Of a DNA stretch of 64,000 nt, positions 7,943 to 16,574 are shown in pieces. The translations under genes and the position numbers were made by a program. The notes under the pieces were generated by a model that worked only from the letters and a program-made list of their open reading frames with translations, had not been told where the DNA came from and made no database searches. Each line of letters begins with the position of its first letter. Position 1 is the stretch's first letter. Source of the DNA: UBA1351 sp963677885 (GTDB taxonomy: Bacteria; Bacillota; Clostridia; Lachnospirales; Vallitaleaceae); NCBI GenBank assembly GCA_963677885.1, contig OY782500.1:3472001-3536000 (forward strand), given 5' to 3'.

Positions 7943-9664
7943 ATGAAAAACAAGGTATTATCATTGCTTCTCATGTTAGCGCTAACAGTAAGTTTGTTTG
8001 CTGGATGCAGCGGCAGCGATGGGGAAACGAACAACGACGGCGGGGATGCTCAAGTTGAACAAGGCTCTGAAGACAAGAACGAAGAAACAGGAGCTAGTGA
8101 AGAAACAGGTGGTACTACTGAAGAAGCAGTAGAAGAAGCACCAGCTTATGACGCCCTTGACGCCAATGTTGAAGGCGAACTGACAGTTATGTTATGGTCC
8201 GGAGACGGAACATACATGGAAGATATCGGACATAAAGACCTTCTTCCAGAAGAACTTGGCGGACAAAACCAAGCAGCTGCATACGCAGTGGCAAAAGCTT
8301 TTAACGAAGTTTATCCAAACGTAAAGATTAACGTATTCGCTAAAGCAGACGGTCCAGACGATGAAAACGGTTCATGGGCACAACACAAAGAAAACTTCAA
8401 AGCTGAACACGGTCATTACCCAGACGTATTTGCTGAAACAGATATTCCTGGTATGATTTCAAAAGGTTTAATTGCTGACCTTTCCATCTTCAGTGATGAT
8501 CCACTTTATCAAACATTCAACGAAGCTATTATGACAGCTATGTCATATGGTGACTTCCAAGCGGCTCTTCCACAATACTTGTTACCATGGGGTGTTTTTG
8601 TGAACAAGTCATTGGCTGAAGACAACAACTTGGATGTTCCAGATCCAGACTGGACAATCGATGACTATACAGATTTCGTATCTCAAGCAGATATGGAAAA
8701 CTTCTACGGAGCTATGGATACTCCATTCAGCTTCCTTAATACAGGTTCGACTTCCTTGAATGCATCACTTTCAGCAGGTTCAGAAGGTGACTATGTTCAA
8801 TTGGATTCAGATGAAATTTCATCACTAATCGATTACATTCCTATGTGGTCAGATTATGCAGTATATCCACAAAACGAATTAGGCAACATTCCTCCAGAAG
8901 TTATGGAAGCCAACTGGTCATGGAGCTTTAAATTCTTCATTGAAAACAAGCTTCTTACACTTGCAGGCGATCCATGGATGATGGGTGATGCGGCTCATCC
9001 AGATGAAGCACACTGGGGTAGAGCAAAAGCAGCAGATTGGGATATCTACCCAAGACCTGCTACTGAATTCCAACCAGAAACAGTTGGTTTGGTTATTGAC
9101 CCATTCGCAGTTTATAACTACGCTATGGACGATGGCGACCCAGCTATGAGTGACGAAGAATTTGCCAAGACTAAACTTGCTTATACTTTCGCAGCTTTCT
9201 GGACTGGCGACACAAGAGCTTGGCAGGCAAGAGCTGACCAAGAATTCCTTGATGGCGAAAACCTGAAAACTTGTCTTAATGACTCCTTCCCATTTGTTAC
9301 CGGTGAAGAGTTTGATAAGCAAATGGAAGTATGGTACTCAGCTCCTATCCACCAAAGATATGCAGATGCTGATTTAATGCCTGGTTTCCACTATGTACTT
9401 GAACTTTGGAACGCTGGACAGTTCTGGGATGTAAGTGATAAACTTTACCCATGGTACCATGACTTTGAAGGTGCTAGAAGAGCTAACCTTTATGAGTTTG
9501 AAAACATGTGGAATGTTGATGTGGCCGGTGCCCTTCGTACTGAAGCCAACTGGGCTGACAACGTAAAAGCTAGACTTGCTGAATGGGATGATTTGGCTGA
9601 CGAACGTTTTGCAGAGTCTCACCAAGCAGTTCTTGACGGTTTAGCAGAATTCTATCAGAAGTAA
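7943..9664 (+). CDS. Sugar ABC transporter substrate-binding lipoprotein
   Basis: 573 residues. A signal peptide ends in a lipobox LFAGC with lipidated Cys22, followed by a Glu/Gly/Thr-rich linker to about residue 65 and then an extracellular solute-binding domain of family 1 type. The RBS AAGGAGG lies well placed. It has its own strong double-operator promoter and a stable hairpin after its stop, as expected for a binding protein made in excess over its permeases. Expected ligand: beta-glucan oligosaccharide (from context). The signal-peptide codons contain a second copy of the GH30 operator core. Confidence 0.88.
   Translation: MKNKVLSLLLMLALTVSLFAGCSGSDGETNNDGGDAQVEQGSEDKNEETGASEETGGTTEEAVEEAPAYDALDANVEGELTVMLWSGDGTYMEDIGHKDLLPEELGGQNQAAAYAVAKAFNEVYPNVKINVFAKADGPDDENGSWAQHKENFKAEHGHYPDVFAETDIPGMISKGLIADLSIFSDDPLYQTFNEAIMTAMSYGDFQAALPQYLLPWGVFVNKSLAEDNNLDVPDPDWTIDDYTDFVSQADMENFYGAMDTPFSFLNTGSTSLNASLSAGSEGDYVQLDSDEISSLIDYIPMWSDYAVYPQNELGNIPPEVMEANWSWSFKFFIENKLLTLAGDPWMMGDAAHPDEAHWGRAKAADWDIYPRPATEFQPETVGLVIDPFAVYNYAMDDGDPAMSDEEFAKTKLAYTFAAFWTGDTRAWQARADQEFLDGENLKTCLNDSFPFVTGEEFDKQMEVWYSAPIHQRYADADLMPGFHYVLELWNAGQFWDVSDKLYPWYHDFEGARRANLYEFENMWNVDVAGALRTEANWADNVKARLAEWDDLADERFAESHQAVLDGLAEFYQK
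7973..7987 (+). promoter_or_regulatory. Intragenic copy of the GH30 operator core
   Basis: ATGTTAGCGCTAACA matches 15 consecutive bases of the operator at 3413-3427. It lies in codons 11-15 of the binding-protein gene, about 85 bases after the likely transcription start. It could act as a roadblock or looping site. The codons encode MLALT of the signal peptide, so coding constraint could contribute to the match. Confidence 0.55.
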
Positions 9665-9684
9665 CCATTTGTAAAGATAATAAG

Positions 9685-9720
9685 AATATAAGCCGCGGCT
9701 TAGTAGTCGTGGCTTATATT
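9685..9720 (+). terminator. Intercistronic hairpin after binding-protein gene
   Basis: AATATAAGCC pairs perfectly with GGCTTATATT, with further GC pairs inside. There is no T-run after it, so it is more likely an mRNA-stabilising or partial terminator that keeps downstream genes at lower expression. Confidence 0.65.
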
Positions 9721-9737
9721 AACTATTGGGAGACAAC

Positions 9738-12707
9738 ATGAAAAAATTGCTGATGGTTTTAGGGATTGTTTTGATAGGTGTTTTGGGGTTTGTGGCAGGC
9801 AATTATTTGTTGGATGGAAAGGTTGCTTTCTATGATCAGGAAGATGGCATTTCCAGTGAGGATGCCCAGGCTGCTTTTGACTTGCTTAATTCATCTTTGG
9901 ACCAAGCCAGGTTCACTTATTTCGAATATCTTAAAACCCATGAAATGAAAACAGGACAAGAGAATATTGAGGCCCTTTTGGCCCAGGCCGATTCAGAGGC
10001 CTACTTGAACTATGAAGATCAGTCACAGTTCAGTTTTGATGTTGAAAAAGACGGCTATTATGAGTTATACCTTCAGTATGAAATGAAGGATACAGTTATG
10101 AACAATGGAACAGTTGCCTTAACCATTGATGGTCAACTGCCTTTTTATGAAGCGAATTTTATTGATTTACCCTTGCTTTGGCAGGATAAATCCAAGACTT
10201 TTGATTTAGACTCTTATGGGGATGAGGCTCTTCCTCAGCAGGTTGTTGTTGGTGGAGTCTTAAATGTTCCTCTTTACAATAATACATACATCAGTGCAGA
10301 CCCCTTGCTTTTTTATCTTGAAGCAGGAAACAGGGTCTTAACCTTAACCAATCAATCATCCAGTCCTTTTAAAATGATTGGAGTAACAGCAAAAGCACCT
10401 AGGGCCTTATTAAGCTATGATGAGTATAAAAAGGCAGCTGGTGGAAATGCTGATGTTTTAGATGCGGATTATGGAACGGAAAAGTTTACAGTCAACGCTA
10501 CAGACTACATTATGAAGAACTCTTCCTATGTAAGACTCATGTCTTTGGAAGATCCTTCGGTTACACCTTTTGACCCGGTTGATAAAAAGCTTAATGTGAT
10601 ATCCGGTCTCTCCTGGGATGATCCTGGTAAAAACATTACTTATGAAATGACGGTCGAAGAAAGCGGTTGGTATAAGTTAGGCGTCCACTACATGCCTCAT
10701 AAAGATGACTACCATGTCTTTAGGACCCTTCGCATTGATGGAGATATTCCTTTTGAAGAAGTAAAGGCCTATCCTTTTAAGGATGTAAATGGTGACAAGC
10801 TGAATTATGAAATCCTGCAGGACGAGGAAGGAAAGGCCTATGAGTTCTACCTGACTCAGGGAAGTCATACCATTACATTTACGGCGGATTATGAGCCTAT
10901 TTCCTATGATCTCAGGCGTATTCAACTGATTATTGACCATATCAATCAGTTTGCCCTTGATATCCGTAAAATCACAGGAAAAGAAGTAGACAAGAACAGA
11001 ACCTGGAAACTAACAGATTATATTCCTGAGACTGAATCTTATCTTCTGGCTTATGACACTTTGATTAAAGACATTATTGAGGAAAGTGGCCAGTATGCAC
11101 CTAACGGTGTGGCATCATCAACCCTTTCCTATTTGCAAAAAGCTTTGGCAAAATTAGACCTTATGCTGGAAGACCCTGATGAGCTGCCTCTGTATTTTGA
11201 AGACCTGTATTCAGGATCCGGTTCAGTAAACCAAATGCTTGGTGATACTATGGAAACCATGAAGGCTCAACCATTAAGTCTTAGTGAGTTTACCTTCTTC
11301 CAAGGTGATCTTGATAAAAAAGCCAATGCAGGTATACTTGCCTCATCGGCAGCAAGTATAGAAAAATTCGTCTCTTCTTTTACATCAGACAAGTATGTCG
11401 TAAGAAATGATGAAAAAATGCTGAATGTATGGGTCAACCGACCAATTACACATGTGGATACCCTGCAGAAGCTGGTTGATTCAGAGTTTACAGCTGAAAC
11501 CGGTATTGAAGTAAAGATTTCCGTAATGCCTGATGCCAACAAATTGGTTCTTGCATCTGCAGCAGGTGAAGCGCCTGATGTGGCAATGGGACTCTTATCA
11601 TACATGCCTTTTGACCTGGCTATTCGTGGAGCTGCTTACGACCTGTCATCCTTTGATGATTTTTGGACAGTTGCTGACCGCTTTACTCCAGGTGCCTTTG
11701 TTCCCTATGTTCTTGAAGATAATGTTTATGCGCTTCCTGAAACCTTGGAATTTTTTACAACAGTTTATCGAAAAGATATCTTCCAATCCCTTGGATTTGA
11801 AGTACCGAATACCTGGGATGAGGTAACTGAACTCTTGCCTGAGCTGCAACGTTATGGCATGAACTTCTATCATCCAATTGCCGGAGGAACATCCCTTAAA
11901 TGGTTCTACCAAACCAGTCCTTTTATTTATCAAAAGGGAGGAAGCCTATACTCAGAAGACGGCCTGCGGTCAACTATTGATGAGACAGAAGCTGTGGAAG
12001 GGCTTGAATACTTAAGCAAGCTATTTACCATGTATTCACTGCCTGAACAGGAGCCTTTGTTCTACAATGCCTTTAGATACGGAACAGAACCTATTGGTAT
12101 AGCCGACTTTACAACCTATATGCAGATCAAGAATGCTGCACCTGAGCTGGTTGGTCAATGGGAACTTGCCCCTTATCCAGGAATGATTGATTCAGAAGGT
12201 AATCTTAACCGCTGGATTATTGCCAACGGTCGTGGATCCGTTATTATGAAGGATTCTGATAAGGCGGATGAGGCCTGGGAATTCCTTAAGTGGTGGACCT
12301 CAGAAGAAGTTCAGACAACTTATTCCTATACCCTTCAGTCTATATACGGTCCAGAGTACCTATGGTTATCCGGTAACCTAGCAGCAGTTGAAAATTCTCC
12401 TATTGATATTCAGGACAAGGTTGTTATCCTGGAGCAGATCAAATGGTTACGGGACGTTCCAAGAACTCCTGGACAGTACATGTTGGAAAGAGGAGTATCC
12501 GATATTTGGAATACATCGGTCTTTGACCATGTACCAACAAGGATAGCCATTGACAAACAGGTTATTACCATTAACCGGGAGATTCGAAGAAAGATGATTG
12601 AGTTTGGATATCTGGATGAGGAAGGTAACGTTTTAGTACCTTATCCGGTTCGGGATATTGAATGGATCATTGAACAAATAGAAGAGAAAGGAGAAGCCAA
12701 TGAATAA
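9738..12707 (+). CDS. Very large membrane-anchored solute-binding protein with extra N-terminal region
   Basis: 989 residues from the ATG at 9738 (GGGAGA upstream; a TTG four codons earlier is less likely). Residues 6-24 form a hydrophobic anchor with no lipobox cysteine. About 550 residues follow that are not part of a normal binding protein, including two stretches that read like beta-sandwich carbohydrate-contact domains (SFDVEKDGYYELYLQYEM and ITYEMTVEESGWYKLGVHY). The last ~430 residues, from LNVWVNRPITHVDTLQKLV, are a family 1 solute-binding domain, with TWDEVTELLPELQRYGMNF and a C-terminal EAWEFLKWWTSEEVQ. The stop overlaps the next permease by 8 bases, so they are translationally coupled. 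Likely an oligosaccharide receptor tethered to the membrane. Confidence 0.75.
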   Translation: MKKLLMVLGIVLIGVLGFVAGNYLLDGKVAFYDQEDGISSEDAQAAFDLLNSSLDQARFTYFEYLKTHEMKTGQENIEALLAQADSEAYLNYEDQSQFSFDVEKDGYYELYLQYEMKDTVMNNGTVALTIDGQLPFYEANFIDLPLLWQDKSKTFDLDSYGDEALPQQVVVGGVLNVPLYNNTYISADPLLFYLEAGNRVLTLTNQSSSPFKMIGVTAKAPRALLSYDEYKKAAGGNADVLDADYGTEKFTVNATDYIMKNSSYVRLMSLEDPSVTPFDPVDKKLNVISGLSWDDPGKNITYEMTVEESGWYKLGVHYMPHKDDYHVFRTLRIDGDIPFEEVKAYPFKDVNGDKLNYEILQDEEGKAYEFYLTQGSHTITFTADYEPISYDLRRIQLIIDHINQFALDIRKITGKEVDKNRTWKLTDYIPETESYLLAYDTLIKDIIEESGQYAPNGVASSTLSYLQKALAKLDLMLEDPDELPLYFEDLYSGSGSVNQMLGDTMETMKAQPLSLSEFTFFQGDLDKKANAGILASSAASIEKFVSSFTSDKYVVRNDEKMLNVWVNRPITHVDTLQKLVDSEFTAETGIEVKISVMPDANKLVLASAAGEAPDVAMGLLSYMPFDLAIRGAAYDLSSFDDFWTVADRFTPGAFVPYVLEDNVYALPETLEFFTTVYRKDIFQSLGFEVPNTWDEVTELLPELQRYGMNFYHPIAGGTSLKWFYQTSPFIYQKGGSLYSEDGLRSTIDETEAVEGLEYLSKLFTMYSLPEQEPLFYNAFRYGTEPIGIADFTTYMQIKNAAPELVGQWELAPYPGMIDSEGNLNRWIIANGRGSVIMKDSDKADEAWEFLKWWTSEEVQTTYSYTLQSIYGPEYLWLSGNLAAVENSPIDIQDKVVILEQIKWLRDVPRTPGQYMLERGVSDIWNTSVFDHVPTRIAIDKQVITINREIRRKMIEFGYLDEEGNVLVPYPVRDIEWIIEQIEEKGEANE

Positions 12708-13665
12708 AGTAAATGCCAATACAATGCAAAAAGAGCATGGGGAAGGCAAAAAGTCATTCTTAAGCAAAAGTCAGGTCAGTGATCTTTCTACTTTTTGGCT
12801 TCTTCTCCCTTATGGGGCCTTGTTTCTCTTTTTCATATTGATACCGGTTACCCTGGCTTTTCTTTTGTCAGTGACCTACTTTAATGTTATTGAGTTCCCT
12901 GAGTTCACCGGTGTTTTCAACTATGTTATGCTGCTGACTCAGGATGAGATTTTTCTTAAATACGTCCTTCCAAATACAGTTAAGTATGCCATTATCGTTG
13001 GTCCTGGAGGATATGTTTTATCCTTCATATTGGCCTGGATGCTGGCTCAGATTCAACGTATACCAAGGACTATTATCTCCTTGATTCTCTATACACCTTC
13101 CATGGTTGGTCCGGTCTTTATTACTGTGGTGTGGAGAACCCTGTTTTCAGGTAGTGAGGCCGGCTACATCAATGCCTTACTCCTGCGTTGGGATATGATT
13201 GACAAGCCTATTCAGTTCTTAATTGAACCGGCATATTTGATGAATATTGTTATATTTATCGCTTTATGGTCGTCCATGGGGATTGGTTTCCTGGCTATGA
13301 TTGCCGGTGTTCTCAACGTTCCCCAGGAACTTTATGAAGCAGCCTATATAGACGGAATCAAGAACAGGTTCCAAGAGGTTATCTATATAACTATTCCGTC
13401 TATGAAGCCTCAAATGCTTTTTGGAGCGGTTATGGCTATTGTTGGTGCCTTTAATTCTGGTTATGTTGGAGTGGCCCTGTCGGGTTCCAATCCAACGCCC
13501 CAGTATTCAGCCCAGCTTCTGATTAACCACATTGAAGACTATGGTTTTCAACGGTATGAGATGGGCTATGCAGCAGCGGTTTCTGTTGTCCTGCTCTTAA
13601 TGGTTTGGGGATTTTCCAAGTTGGCTTATGGCCTCTTTGGTGAAAAAGAGGAGGTGAGATCATGA
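12700..13665 (+). CDS. Sugar ABC transporter permease (UgpA/MalF type), set 1
   Basis: 321 residues with six predicted membrane helices. The EAA-type loop that contacts the ATPase reads ELYEAAYIDGIKNRFQEVIYITIPSM. The gene overlaps the preceding binding protein by 8 bases and the following permease by 4 (ATGA), so the three form one translational unit. No ATP-binding gene is present; sugar ABC systems of Bacillota commonly use a shared MsmX-type ATPase from elsewhere. Confidence 0.88.
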   Translation: MNKVNANTMQKEHGEGKKSFLSKSQVSDLSTFWLLLPYGALFLFFILIPVTLAFLLSVTYFNVIEFPEFTGVFNYVMLLTQDEIFLKYVLPNTVKYAIIVGPGGYVLSFILAWMLAQIQRIPRTIISLILYTPSMVGPVFITVVWRTLFSGSEAGYINALLLRWDMIDKPIQFLIEPAYLMNIVIFIALWSSMGIGFLAMIAGVLNVPQELYEAAYIDGIKNRFQEVIYITIPSMKPQMLFGAVMAIVGAFNSGYVGVALSGSNPTPQYSAQLLINHIEDYGFQRYEMGYAAAVSVVLLLMVWGFSKLAYGLFGEKEEVRS

Positions 13666-14540
13666 GTAAGTTTCAGGGAAGTAAAATTAACCCGACCCAG
13701 TTTCACCGGTCTCAGCTTAAGTTTTATGTGATTCTTTTACCTATTGCCCTGTTTATGATTTTACCGGTTGTCTATATTATCAGCCATGCCTTTAAACCCT
13801 TGGACGAGCTTTTTATGTTCCCGCCAAGATTTTTGGTTCAAAAGCCTACTTTGGACAACTTCACCATGTTGTGGAGAGCGGCTTCGACGACAGGTGTTCC
13901 CATGAGCCGGTACTTCTTTAACTCGGTGGTGGTTTCCCTGGTAACGGTTGTTGCCAATATGTTCATCGTAACCATGGCCGGATATGCCTTATCCAAAAAG
14001 AAATTTAAGATTAAACATCATCTTTTGAATCTTAACCAGATTGCCCTGATGTTTGTACCTATAGCAGTGACCATTCCAAGATACCTGATTATTGAGAAGT
14101 TAGGTCTTGTTAATAATTTTGCAGTTCATATTTTGCCGCTTTTGGCCATGCCTGTAGGGTTGTTCCTGGTTAAACAGTTTATTGACCAGGTGCCTGATGC
14201 CTTGATTGAGTCAGCCCAGATTGATGGGGCCAATGATTTTGTCATTATACGACGAATCATTATGCCTATTATCGGACCTGCCCTTGCTACTGTTGGACTC
14301 TTGACTTTCCAGATTGTCTGGAACAATGTGGAAACATCCAATCTTTTTGTAACGGATGAATCCATCAAGACACTGGCCTTTTATCTAAGTGTATTTACGG
14401 ATAGGGCACAGGAAGGTTCCATCGCCGGCGCCGGTATGGCAGCGGCGGCAGGTATGATCATGTTTTTACCAAACCTGGTAATTTTTATCTTTATGCAGTC
14501 ACGGGTTATGAACACCATGAGTCACTCAGGAATTAAGTAG
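13662..14540 (+). CDS. Sugar ABC transporter permease (UgpE/MalG type), set 1
   Basis: 292 residues, six predicted helices. The EAA loop is ALIESAQIDGANDFVIIRRIIMPIIGPAL. It pairs with the preceding permease to form the channel heterodimer. The C-terminus ends in hydrophobic FMQSRVMNTMSHSGIK, normal for this class (…SGIK). Confidence 0.88.
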   Translation: MSKFQGSKINPTQFHRSQLKFYVILLPIALFMILPVVYIISHAFKPLDELFMFPPRFLVQKPTLDNFTMLWRAASTTGVPMSRYFFNSVVVSLVTVVANMFIVTMAGYALSKKKFKIKHHLLNLNQIALMFVPIAVTIPRYLIIEKLGLVNNFAVHILPLLAMPVGLFLVKQFIDQVPDALIESAQIDGANDFVIIRRIIMPIIGPALATVGLLTFQIVWNNVETSNLFVTDESIKTLAFYLSVFTDRAQEGSIAGAGMAAAAGMIMFLPNLVIFIFMQSRVMNTMSHSGIK

Positions 14541-14546
14541 GAGGAT

Positions 14547-16574
14547 ATGATGAGAAAATTAGCAAGATTGTTGGTCGTCATGATCATCACAACCTTTCTT
14601 TTGTCGGCTGTTTCCTACGCCTCACCAGCAACGTCTTATACCTGGACAAGGAATGCCAAGGGTAAATGGACCAAGACTCAGGATGCCTATCTTCCTGAAC
14701 TGACTCTGCTGGAGCTTGACCTCAGTGAGCCTGAAGATTTGTTTGTGGACAAGAATAATGACTTATATATCGCAGATACAGGTAACTCTAGAATCGTTAG
14801 GTACTCCATTAACCGTAACGAACTGGATACTGTTATAGACTATGAAGGTTTCAAGTCGCCTAAGGGTGTCTATGTAACCGACGATGGAAATTTATATGTT
14901 GCCGATGCCAAGGCGGAAGCTATTTTTCGCTTTGACCATGAGGGTAACTTTATTGAAGCTTTTGAGCGGCCGACAGACATTGCCTTTGGCCAGACACCCT
15001 ATAACCCGGCAAGGATAGCCGTTGACTCCAAAAAGAATATGTTCATTATTGGTGAAGGTGTTCTGAACGGTGTTATCCACATTTCATCCGGTGGCCAGTT
15101 CCTTGGATATTTTGCATCCAATAAGGTAACCCTTGATTTAGTCCAGGAACTCCAGGATTTCTTCTTCACTGAAGACCAGCTGGACAACCTGGGAAGCCGT
15201 GTTCCCCTAACTATGACCAATGTCTTTGTCGATGAGGAAAATATTGTTTACTCGACGACTATGGGGAGTGAGGCTACCAAGGTTTTAGCCAAACACAATA
15301 CTGCCGGATCCAATGTATTTGATGATGTTTTCGGAAGTGAGGATTTTATTGATCTGTATGTGGACCCGGATGGCATTATCTATGTAGCCAGTCTGCAGGG
15401 TGAGATATTCATCTATTCACCTGAAGGTGAATTTATCCATTCCTTTGGTGGTTTTTATGGCGAAGAGGATATATCCGGTTTGTTTACAGACCTTGGTTCC
15501 ATAGCTGTTGATAAAGACGGAAAGATTTGGGCAGCTGATTCATCGACTTCCTATATTCAGTCTTTTAGACCCACAGACTATGCAACAACTATTTATGAGG
15601 CCCTGAACGCCTTTAAACTTGGTGAATATGACAAGGCAGAAGACTTGTGGCTGGATGTATTATCCAAAAACCAGATGCTAAGATTAGGCCATGAAGGTAT
15701 CGGTAAAGTGTATCTTTATACCCAACGTTATGAAGAGGCTATGAAGCACCTGGAAATTGCTGATGACAAGTACTTCTTTTCTCAAGCCTATTGGGAAGTA
15801 CGGAATGTATGGCTTCAGGAGCGGTTGGCTCTTATTATAACAGGATTTATATTTTTGCTGATTGGCTGGCAAATCCTTAAGTGGGTGGACCGTAAGCTTG
15901 GCATCTTTGATGGAATCCGCCGGTTTAAGAAAAATATACGCAAGCATAAGTTATTGGATGATCTCCTGTTTATGTTTGACTATATTAAACACCCAATAGA
16001 CGCCTTTTACGATTTGAAGATTGAGAAAAAGGGAAGTTACTTAAGTACGACTATATGGTATGTCATCTTTTTTGCCGTGTATATTCACTCTACTTTTGGA
16101 AGGGACTTCCTATACACACCAGTACCTATTGAAGATATTGATTTTATGGCCCTTATTATTGGTTTCAATGTTATCCTTTTCCTTTTCGTAGCCACCAACT
16201 ACTTGGTCAGCTCCATTCAGGATGGTGACGGAACCTTCGGTCAAATCTATAAGTTGACCATTCATGCAGCAGGGCCCTTGATCTTTATGATTGTGTCCGT
16301 AACCTTTTTATCCTACTTCCTTTCCTATAATGAAGAATTCCTCATTAAGTTGATTGAGTTTGTAGGACCACTATGGTCATTGATTCTTTTGGTCTTGGGA
16401 TTGCAGGAAATTCACCAGTATACAACAAGGGAAGCCATTAAGAGTATTATTTTTTCAGTAGCGTTTATGCTGATTATAGCCATTATGATACTTATTGTTA
16501 TGATCATGGGCGAACAGCTTTATGACTTCTTCGAAGCATTAATTAGGGAGGTGGTTAGAAATGTCACGAGTTAG
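14547..16574 (+). CDS. Exported NHL-repeat / TPR / YIP1-domain membrane protein
   Basis: 675 residues. A signal peptide is followed by a beta-propeller of NHL-type repeats to about residue 345; repeats such as PEDLFVDKNNDLYIADTGNSRIVRY and PKGVYVTDDGNLYVADAKAEAIFRF are plain. A short TPR-like stretch follows (about 350-420: YEALNAFKLGEYDKAEDLW). Then comes a membrane helix and a multi-helix YIP1-type membrane domain (about 470-660). Two ATGs, 14547 and 14550, are possible; AGGAGG spacing favours the second. The role is not known. Its place between two permease pairs, followed by the DUF5696-like gene, suggests an accessory of the transporter or a surface sensor. Confidence 0.7.
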   Translation: MMRKLARLLVVMIITTFLLSAVSYASPATSYTWTRNAKGKWTKTQDAYLPELTLLELDLSEPEDLFVDKNNDLYIADTGNSRIVRYSINRNELDTVIDYEGFKSPKGVYVTDDGNLYVADAKAEAIFRFDHEGNFIEAFERPTDIAFGQTPYNPARIAVDSKKNMFIIGEGVLNGVIHISSGGQFLGYFASNKVTLDLVQELQDFFFTEDQLDNLGSRVPLTMTNVFVDEENIVYSTTMGSEATKVLAKHNTAGSNVFDDVFGSEDFIDLYVDPDGIIYVASLQGEIFIYSPEGEFIHSFGGFYGEEDISGLFTDLGSIAVDKDGKIWAADSSTSYIQSFRPTDYATTIYEALNAFKLGEYDKAEDLWLDVLSKNQMLRLGHEGIGKVYLYTQRYEEAMKHLEIADDKYFFSQAYWEVRNVWLQERLALIITGFIFLLIGWQILKWVDRKLGIFDGIRRFKKNIRKHKLLDDLLFMFDYIKHPIDAFYDLKIEKKGSYLSTTIWYVIFFAVYIHSTFGRDFLYTPVPIEDIDFMALIIGFNVILFLFVATNYLVSSIQDGDGTFGQIYKLTIHAAGPLIFMIVSVTFLSYFLSYNEEFLIKLIEFVGPLWSLILLVLGLQEIHQYTTREAIKSIIFSVAFMLIIAIMILIVMIMGEQLYDFFEALIREVVRNVTS

